Assembly: GCA_949987705.1 (NCBI GenBank)
Contig: OX465283.1
Coordinates: forward strand, 134,008,101-134,072,100
Direction of reading: 5' to 3'
Length of the DNA: 64,000 nt
DNA from: Thereva unica
Lineage: Eukaryota; Arthropoda; Insecta; Diptera; Therevidae
Shown: positions 56,648-64,000 of the stretch, piece after piece
Layout: each line of letters begins with the position of its first letter
Position numbering within the stretch: the stretch's first letter is position 1
The notes under the pieces: model-generated
What the model saw: the letters and a program-made list of their open reading frames with translations, nothing else
The model's database searches: none
What the model was told of the DNA's origin: nothing
Made by a program: the position numbers and the translations under genes

Positions 56648-57827
56648 CAAGGACGTAGCCAGGATTTTGCTTCGGGAGGGGTTTTTGTAGGTTAGGTTGA
56701 AATGGCACGCTATTGGGCCCATTGTGATGCCATTAGCCATTCTAGTGTTGGAACAAAGTGCAGGCCATTTCAAGCCATTTGGAGCTTTTGATAAAGCGAC
56801 AGAGTTCAGGGACCCCAGTATTTTGCAGCTAGCTCAATGCATCAAGGAAGGGTGAGCCAAGGAAGGTCCCTCTTTCCTTGCGAGGGCGGGACATGTACAG
56901 AGAAGATGGGAGACAGTTTCTTCCTCTTCTTCATTACCACAACATCAGCATAAGTCGTTGTGGGGAAGTCTTAATCTTTCGGCGTGCCGGCCAAAGGGGC
57001 AGTGACCGATCAGAGCATTTACTACATGGGTTATCTCCTTTATGTTTAACAAAACTAGAAATTTTGAACGCTTTGCGTCCAAAGTTGGCCAGATTGCATG
57101 AAGAGTGCGGAACACCGTTGCTGTGGTCCATCTCAACCCATCTCGAGCTAAGCTGATTTTCCTCCAAGCTAGTTTGTAGGTCATTCCTATCCGGGTTAAG
57201 TGGGGTGTCCTTTCCACTTCGGTTCCCTGTCTAGCAAGCTCATCTGCCCTACGGTTCCCCTAATCCTATTATGTCTAAGAATCCAACAAAGTTTTATATG
57301 AAACTGAATGGCAATCTCACACTGAGACCCGCGGCAGTTCAGAACAGTCGTGGATGTTGTGACGGCAGAATGGGTTTTTGTAAGAATCGTAATAATTATC
57401 TGTGTAAATGAGACCTCCCCTTCCCCCCTATACTTTTTTACTTTTTTTATACATAGTCATCTAGATATTTTTTCCTTTCTTCGGAAATGCAAATTACACA
57501 CCAATAAACATTGCGCACATATGAATAAGACATTCGCTTATGTATTTTCAAATTTCCGCTTCGAAATGTACCAAGAATGCTACTGCGCATGGAAAATAGC
57601 CTTTTGAGAAACCTCATCTCGTTTGGTTCGCGCTATACATAGCTGTCGCCAAACGTATTTCTAAGAAGAAAAAATGCGATTTGAATGGTGTTCTGCCTAT
57701 CTCAAATTTAGTATACAATTGAAGAAAAACTATTTATTATTATTTAATTTTTCATGCTATCTGCGATGTCTTTTTTCATTCGGGGGGGGTTTGAACCCCC
57801 AAAACCCCTCCCCTGGCTACGTCCTTG
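56648..57827. mobile_element. hAT-type nonautonomous element with perfect 8-bp target duplication
   Basis: The termini CAAGGACGTAGCCAGG and CCTGGCTACGTCCTTG are exact inverses, followed inward by GGGAGGGGTTTTTG and CAAAACCCCTCCC. ATAAGTGG flanks both sides (56640-56647 and 57828-57835). An 8-bp duplication with CARGG-like ends is the hAT signature. It encodes no transposase; most of the interior is a nested LINE piece. Confidence 0.85.
56700..57360 (-). mobile_element. LINE RNase H/C-terminal fragment inside the hAT element
   Basis: The minus strand reads GNRRADELARQGTEVERTPH (RNase H end), then TYKLAWRKISLARDGLRWTT, VNALIGHCPFGRHAERLRLP, NDLC and ETVSHLLCTCPALARKEG. The GHCPFGRH and C-C-HLLC-CPAL pattern is the C-terminal part of RNase H-bearing LINEs (R1/LOA/I type). 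The plus-strand AGGTTAGGTTG near 56691 may be its tail in antisense. Confidence 0.75.
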
Positions 57828-58104
57828 ATAAGTGGTGCTTCATTTTGAATTGTGACGCAACTATTGCTCGCTCAAATTTGTTATTAAAAAAATGGATAAG
57901 GAAGTTTAAACTGTTGATTTATTATATGTAAATATTTTTAATAAAATTATTGCTACCGAATAGATTTGAGGTAAAAAATCTAAATTTGAACAACCAAAAC
58001 AATGTAGAAATGTAGAATTAAAGTTAGAAGCGGCGTAAGTTATAAATTTCTTTAACTTCTTTATGGGCATTATGTATTAAAACAAAACTGTTTTTAGGAA
58101 AACC

Positions 58105-58560
58105 ACATCATCTCAAAGTTTTTCGGGAGCAACAAAAAAGCAATACGTTCAAAAGATACGCTCTGGCTGGTTTAATGACAATCGAATTAAAGAGTGGATA
58201 GTAGCAATAGGAAATAATGAAACAAAGATCAGTTGTAAATATTGTATTTCTGTCAATGCAAGATCTCGCGTTTTGCGGCTCTTATGTTAGCAGTAATGGA
58301 GCGATATGGCGAATTTTTTCATTTGTCATTCATAAATGATGTCCAACTATGGTTCATGAGCTGAACGACCACCATATTGACAAGTTTTCTCCCAAGCTGA
58401 TGAATTTTCAAGAACTTTGTTTTACTGTGTAATGCCGCAATATTATACTTGGAATCAAACTTCAAAAATATTCCAACGTTGCAAACAAGGAACACCAGTT
58501 GAAGGGCATCCGAATCTCCTGTTGACGGATGTTGTTGATAATGTCGGTGGACCGACGTCA
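58105..58560 (+). other. Remnant of a zinc-finger/hAT-like coding sequence
   Basis: QYVQKIRSGWFNDNRIKEWI, then NNETKISCKYC (~58140-58250) resembles the start of zinc-finger proteins related to hAT transposases, in which a CxxC finger follows a W-rich lead. No His pair follows and frames break soon after. It may be a domesticated-gene fragment or a transposase relic; weak. Confidence 0.3.
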
Positions 58561-60451
58561 TTCAAGCTTTAAGAACAGTCCATTTTTAAGTTTGAAGCAT
58601 TCAATTACAATAAATATCGCTACTACAGCATGCTCCCCAATGTTGTGATTAGTCTAGTCCAATGGATAAATAGTGCCAATATTGTCATGCTTTAAAATTC
58701 CAAAAAGGAGCCTCCGGGGTATACTGTTCCAATGGCAATGGCTCCACCTGAGTCACTTAACGCTTTCGAGGATGAGAAAACTTTGTTATCCAAATATTCT
58801 TCTTTTATTTCGCTATGATGGGTGCAGCAAGATGCAGCGGGTTCCGACTAGTGTTATAATAAAATATATAAATTTTTTGAAATAGTAAGGAGAATGTATT
58901 TCAAAACTTGTTTCAGATATGTTTTCTTGATTAGGGCGTCCGGGATTACATTGATATACTCCTTTTAGTTCTAACTAGTTTGTTGCTAAGGGCAACTTCA
59001 TATTCTTCAGACTTCAAGTCTTTTCTTCTCCACCTTTGTTTTTATGTTATCCGCCAAAATACGACAATTTAAATGAAATGCGTCAATATCTTTCAATAAA
59101 CTCTATTTGAAAAATATAAAATATCATCTAGAACAAGCAGTTTTCTTAGGCGGTTCTACATTCAAGTGCTAGCTAAACAATTTTTCCAATTACTTTACTC
59201 TCTAACAATCGTAGGCCATTGTGAAACTAACCATGAACTTCTAATTACACGCGAAATGTCCATCCGTTCCCATTAACAACCAGAAAAATATTGCGATCAG
59301 GTGTCTCTTTGCTATTTCCAGTCAATCGTGAAATCTATGCCAATCTAAGGAAATTACTTTTGGGCAAGATATTGGAGTAACTATGTACAGTGAATAAATT
59401 AGTGAAAGTGAACGAAAGCAAGAAATTCAAATTTGAAAGCGTTTCTCTACTAGTTTATGCTATTTTTGTTTGATTAAAGAATTTTTTTTTATATTTTTAT
59501 ATCATTTTTATTTCAATAGGAAAAAGTTTCAGTAAATATGAACTGTAGTGCTTCCTAAATAAAATTCAATCCTTTTCATAGCCATGCATTATACTAATAT
59601 CATATATTTACTAGTACCTATTGCATATCTTTCTTTAATTTTCGTTCACAAGAGTTTCACCAAATGAAAAATTCTTTCAAATAGTGATTGATTTTCTCAT
59701 TCAGGACGACATGCTCTTCTAGTCTCCCAACAAAAATATCAGATTATTGATTTCAGAATTTGCAACCGTTGGATAAACATACAAGAATTATGGGAATGTC
59801 ACGGGATTTAGATACAGACAACTGGCACTAACGTGAGCTCCACTCGAACGAAAATCATATCGAAAGAAAAAGATCCGGGTTTTTTTTTTTTTACCTGTAG
59901 CTGTGAAAGAAGATTATCTGAATGGAAAACCACCTTGTGTTCGTATCTGTCTACCTTTTGCGTCTTAAGTAAATTCTTAAGCAAATAACAAATCTCTCTG
60001 ACATCTGACAATAAGAATTGAGGGAAAATTTAGAGATATTGTAAAAGAAACCGTTTAGATATGGATCAGCTGTTTTAACCGTTTAAGGATATTGTAACAG
60101 GTATTTTCTTAACAGAGGTAAAAACTAAATCCAATATTACAAGACGATTTGCATATATAAGAAAAAATCAATCTAAGGAGCTCTTCGATTAATTAGCACT
60201 TTACATTCTGAAACTTCCATTAGCAGAAATTGAACATGCATTTTTCAATAAAGTTTTATCTTACTATGCATTTTTCCAAGCGAGAATATGCAAATTTCTT
60301 TAGGTGGTGTATTTTATCCTGAAAATGCGAATTTCGCAAAATCACGAACTCGATGGTGGAGATTTTTTACACAACCATAACCCAGAAATTTTCATATTAA
60401 CAAATTAGATTCGGAATAAAAGATGCCGATAAATTACTGACTCAAAAGTAG
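58561..60451. other. Unannotated AT-rich stretch
   Basis: No gene, RNA gene or element ends recognised. Confidence 0.4.
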
Positions 60452-60699
60452 TGTTGGCAACAATCGATTAATTTCGTCAATCGATTAATTAATCGATTAA
60501 AAATTTAATCGAGTACTGTTGAAAATTAAAAACGAGAGCGTACTTACATAGGTGCAATTAACGACAGATAATTTATTTTAATTAATTAACAAAATATTAG
60601 CAATTCAAGCTAAGGTAAATAGATCATAAACAGACAACTCAATTATTATATGTACAGTAACAGGGAATGAGTGTTTCTAATGCTAATTTCGTAACAACA
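60452..60699 (-). repeat. Copia 3' LTR
   Basis: On the minus strand it starts TGTTGTTACGAAATTAGC just after the purine tract and ends GATTGTTGCCAACA, giving matching TGTTG/CAACA ends and a 248-bp LTR. An AATAAA lies inside. The ends are inferred without a 5' partner. Confidence 0.65.
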
Positions 60700-60949
60700 A
60701 ATCCCCCCCTCGAAATTTTATTCTAATATTTTTGTTATGCCTAATTCCTTGACAAATGCTGCATATTTGATCCTCGTCACTCCTTTAGTTAAAATGTCGG
60801 CTGGCATCTCTTGAGATGGCTTGTAGATCAACTTGACTTTTCCATCCGTTATAGCATCGCGAATAAAATGGTGACGGATGTCGATGTGTTTTGTTCTATT
60901 GTGGAACACTGGGTTTTGTGCCAAACGTTGTGCTCCCTGGTTGTCATTA

Positions 60950-61104
60950 AGGCCCCCATACACGGTCAAATTGGCTGTACAACCAGATTTTCATCAAACC
61001 TATAAGCGCAATGTATTTTGATCGGCCGACCGGCCCACAATCGATAGTTTTGGTTGTACAACCGCACTTCGTTGTACAACCAATTGGACCGTGTATGGGG
61101 GCCT
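60950..61104. mobile_element. 155-bp Harbinger-like MITE inside Copia RNase H
   Basis: The ends AGGCCCCCATACACGGTC and GACCGTGTATGGGGGCCT are inverted copies, extended by AATTGG/CCAATT. TTA flanks both sides (60947-60949 and 61105-61107). The Copia frame resumes on the other side (NLEYINIY, then NDNQGAQ), confirming a simple insertion. It is the best-preserved member of the family also seen at 13661-13804. Confidence 0.85.
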
Positions 61105-61304
61105 TTATATATATTTATATATTCCAAGTTGTAACCAAAATTTGACATCAACTTCTGCAGATGAATACTTTCCTTCGTCGCCTCTGTAAGCGCCATGTAC
61201 TCAGCTTCCGTACTAGAAAGTGCAACCGTTGGCTGTTTCCTGGATCCAAAATGAATGAAAATCCAGTGTATGATTTTCTATCAAGCACAGATGCACAGAT
61301 AGGG

Positions 61305-61816
61305 GGTCAAATGGTAGCAAGGCCTCAGGGACCTTTGATGGTGCCGGTACGTCAAAGAGATAAATCCTGGGTAACGCCACCTGTGATCTAAGGTCTTCAC
61401 GATCTAAGATTTTCCGATATGCTACCGAATCCTACCTCAACCTCCACGAAGATGTAGATTTTACATCGGGTGTCCCCTGGATGCTCTTGTGTACGCAAGA
61501 GTAACAGACTGAGGAGGGTGAAAGGCGAGTGTTTCGCGCCTCAAAACGAAGCAAATACCGGACTGGTCCTCCAGGTTGGGGGTTGGGCGGCAGGCTGACA
61601 ACCTTTCACCGTAAAAACCTACCCGTCACGAATCCTCAAGGCAGGCCTCGGACAGGACGGACTCATCGGCAACGACTCAGGCAACGGAATATGGAATACG
61701 ATCTTGGAACATGGAACGTCAGGACGCTCAACAGAACGGGCGCTCTGCGTTCGCTTTTATTAGTATTAAAAAAATATGGCATAAGGATCACAGCCCTTCA
61801 GGAAACAAAATGGACC
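61305..61816 (+). mobile_element. RTE-A copy 2, leader and endonuclease start
   Basis: It is nearly identical to 16494-17003 of copy 1. Here the frame is intact: MEYDLGTWNVRTLNRTGALR, then LLLVLKKYGIRITALQETKW, with seven A's in the run where copy 1 has eight. It is interrupted after GGACC by the insertion at 61817 and resumes at 63474. Confidence 0.9.
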
Positions 61817-63473
61817 TGTAACGGTCAGTTTTGCCTAAATATCTACCTGACTAAAAATTACTGTGGGGAAGAAAATCGAGTAGTGGTTTCGGAACAAAAA
61901 GGTAGGCGGGGAGAAATGAAAAAAAGAAAAAAATGAGAGTTCGAATTTTGACGTGAGGGATTTTTGTCCGGCAAAAGTTTGTGTTCGGAAAAATTTAAGA
62001 AGAAAAAGAAGGAAAAAATCAGTTTTGAACACATACGACTGGCTGGAAGACAAAAACCTTCATTATTCAGTTCATTTGCCAAAAAAATAACAATTTCGTT
62101 TCGAATTAGCAACAAACAGGACTATTTCGGTGCGGTGAATTCTAGTCGAAAATACAAAAAAAAATAAGAAGAAAAAAGGAAAAAATTTAACAAATCAGAA
62201 AAGGATTTGGAGAAATTTGAAAGTACCGAAAAGGATACCAGCAATACAAAAATTGCGTTTTGCCCTGTAGTTAATAACTCCGGATATACATATTTCAGAG
62301 TGTGTTTTACGTGATTAGAATTTTTTAAAAAAAGGTGCGGATTGGTGTTAATCTGTACAAACTGTTTGCATTTATCAAAAACGGGAATAACGTGTAGAGA
62401 ATTGGCGGAAGGCAATGGAGCGTTGGTGAGCGAAGTAACAGGTATGAAATCAGAAGACCGAGGGGGGATGGAGAACAGACCGAGGATTATCCAACATTAC
62501 TCGAATATGGTTTAAATAGAAAAAAAGTGCCAGAAAATTAGATGACGTTTATCAAACAGCAGACACTAGTATAAAGGAGGAACTGTATATTTCATTACTA
62601 CCAATTGATATACCGTTCGATAGTCAGGTAATTAAGCAATACCTATAGTGCATCCACACCAGCTGGATCAGAGAAAAAAAAACCACACAAAAAAATTACA
62701 CAAAATAAAATAACAAAAACAATTTTCTTTTTGCTTTAATTTAAAAAAAAAATTTATTACTAAAATAATAATTTTAATAGTAGTTAGTATTAACTTTATA
62801 ATATTCTTTTTAATTATTTGTGAATTTGTGTTGCCCCTTGTCAGAAATATTTGGTTCTTTGTTGGTTCCGGGAAATGTGTTTTTTTCCTCTAAGTGATTC
62901 TGTTGATTGTAATCTCGTTTGTACAAAGCGAGGAGTATTGGCCAGTACTGCGCGCTTTATTGTTGTCCTTCATGCACATGTCCCAAAAATAACGTAACAC
63001 TTAGGTATTGAATCAGTTAATTGTTAATATTTGACACGGGCAGCTAATCAGTGTCGTGGTTGTTAAGGTTCCAATGTAATGTTTGTGTTGAGGTTTACAG
63101 ATATAATAAAGGATTGTAAATATTAGAATGTCCAGGTGGTAAATTTTTTCTGGTGGAATGGTTGAGGGAGGGGGTCATTCCTTTTCAGGGTGATGCGGCT
63201 CAGGCGATGCCGGGAGGATGATGGGCGGAAGTCAAGGTTGCACAGACACAGGTAAGTGGTGAACCAACCGCGGTAAGCCCCGGCCACACACCCCACGACC
63301 CCTCCGGCGAGCTAGACAACTCCGTGTGGCCGGCGTAGGAGTTCCGGATTTTCTTTTTATTTCTTATGTATGGTGTTGGCTCCTTGGCCATGCTCTTCCG
63401 GGCTTGTGGTTAAGGGGGTAACACCTCGCATAAGTGGCGCCCACTATTTATATCGCGCCATTATGCTGTTACA
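61817..63473. mobile_element. 1657-bp LTR-like insertion with 4-bp target duplication
   Basis: GACC at 61813-61816 and 63474-63477 flanks an insertion that starts TGTAAC and ends GTTACA. Copy 1 of RTE-A gives the empty site (ATGGACCCACAGTGG), so both boundaries are exact. TG...CA ends and a 4-bp duplication fit a solo LTR of a Ty3/gypsy-type element. There is no second LTR and no coding. AATAAA occurs at 63106, and TGGCGCCCA at 63435 resembles a tRNA-Lys primer site. It could also be a terminal-repeat miniature element. Confidence 0.7.
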
Positions 63474-64000
63474 GACCCACAGTGGTATAATGGATCTAAA
63501 AACCCACACGGTACTCTCCAGCGGATCATCAAATGGAAGAAGAGAGTTCGGAGTAGCATTCATCGTAGAGAAGGAAATGAAATCTCTGATTCTGGACTTC
63601 AAACCAGTCAGCAATAGAATATGCACACTTCGCATTAAGACAAGGTTACATAACATCAGTCTTATAAACGTCCACGCGCCCACAGAAGAGAAAACGGATG
63701 AGGAGAAAGAGGAATTCTACCAAGAGCTAACAAACACCATCAGGTTAATACCGTCAAACGATATTAAAATGGTGCTTGGAGATATGAATGCCAAAGTAGG
63801 AAAAGAAGAGGAGTTCCTAGGAGTCATAGGAAAGCATAGCCTACATAACGTTACCAATGACAATGGTAGTCGATTGATCAATTTCGCAAGCTCAAACGCA
63901 ATGGTAGTAAGCTCAACAATGTTCCCGCACAAAGATATACATAAGATGACGTGGCAGTCACCAGACGGAGGAACTAATAATCAAATTGACCACGTCCTAA
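63474..64000 (+). mobile_element. RTE-A copy 2, endonuclease continuing off the window
   Basis: The endonuclease continues uninterrupted to the window end: FGVAFIVEKEMKSLILDFKP, INVHAPTEEKTDEEKEEFYQ, KMVLGDMNAKVGKEEEFLGV, TWQSPDGGTNNQIDHVL. It differs from copy 1 by scattered single substitutions. Apart from the LTR-like insertion it has no visible break in this part. Confidence 0.9.

Larger units (their letters stand above)
60452..61304 (-). mobile_element. Copia-like LTR retrotransposon, 3' end
   Basis: The minus strand carries the C-terminal RNase H of a Copia Pol (LDRKSYTGFSFIL, PTVALSSTEAEYMALTEATK, then DNQGAQRLAQNPVFHNRTKH, IDIRHHFIRDAI and MPADILTKGV) and a stop at ~60718. A purine tract GAGGGGGGGAT and the 3' LTR follow. 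A frameshift near 61245 and the MITE at 60950-61104 break the frame. At 61305 the Copia sequence stops at the 5' end of RTE-A copy 2. Confidence 0.85.

Noticed and set aside
1..64000. CRISPR arrays, bacterial operons, replication origins, rRNA genes
   Set aside because: Nothing of this kind is seen; tandem repeats present are transposon-internal units or microsatellites, and spliced Osiris genes mark the DNA as insect nuclear.

Overview
The window is nuclear DNA from an insect, most likely a fly or a near relative. The best evidence is two genes of the insect-specific Osiris family (DUF1676). One is on the minus strand at about 10.0-11.0 kb and the other on the plus strand at 51.6-52.8 kb. 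Both have a signal peptide, two early cysteines, a long hydrophobic segment and GT-AG introns, and two of the introns are only about 63 bp. I cannot name the species or the individual Osiris paralogues. There is no bacterial or organellar signature.

The other ~95% is intergenic DNA crowded with transposable elements (TEs), many nested. 0-10 kb: a 5'-incomplete RTE-like LINE (1-1257), a decayed LINE with a TIR element inserted at TA (2313-3071), several inverted-repeat elements, and copy 1 of a dispersed repeat with internal ~146-bp tandem units (7977-9293). 10-11 kb: Osiris gene 1, whose last exon was not found. 13-16 kb: MITEs, a tiny inverted LINE insertion, and copy 2 of the tandem-bearing repeat. 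16.5-23 kb: an RTE-like LINE with endonuclease and reverse transcriptase (RT), split by the 5' half of a BEL/Pao LTR retrotransposon. 24.6-28.4 kb: a 1.6-kb TIR element with TTA target duplications, then the best-preserved LINE RT frame (minus strand).

29-50 kb: a mosaic of LINE fragments (a Jockey/CR1-like family here called LINE-J, a second RTE-like family called RTE-C, one R1-like piece), three tRNA-derived SINEs, two foldback elements sharing one terminal sequence and 7-bp target duplications, a third foldback element, and a 151-bp MITE. 51.5-53 kb: Osiris gene 2 with a TATA box, initiator and poly(A) signals. 54.7-58 kb: a 5'-truncated LINE with a 9-bp target duplication, a long hairpin, and a hAT-type element with a perfect 8-bp duplication and a LINE piece inside. 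60.4-64 kb: the 3' end of a Copia element with a Harbinger-like MITE in its RNase H, abutting a second copy of the 16.5-kb LINE that is itself split by a 1657-bp LTR-like insertion.

Only the Osiris genes look like host genes. Osiris proteins are secretory or endosomal membrane proteins linked to cuticle formation in insects. The ~40 kb between these two is almost entirely insertion debris. The most interesting structures are the 7-bp-duplication foldback family, a SINE that ends in the LINE-J 3' tail, the tandem-bearing dispersed repeat with alternating unit types, and several insertions whose empty sites can be read exactly.
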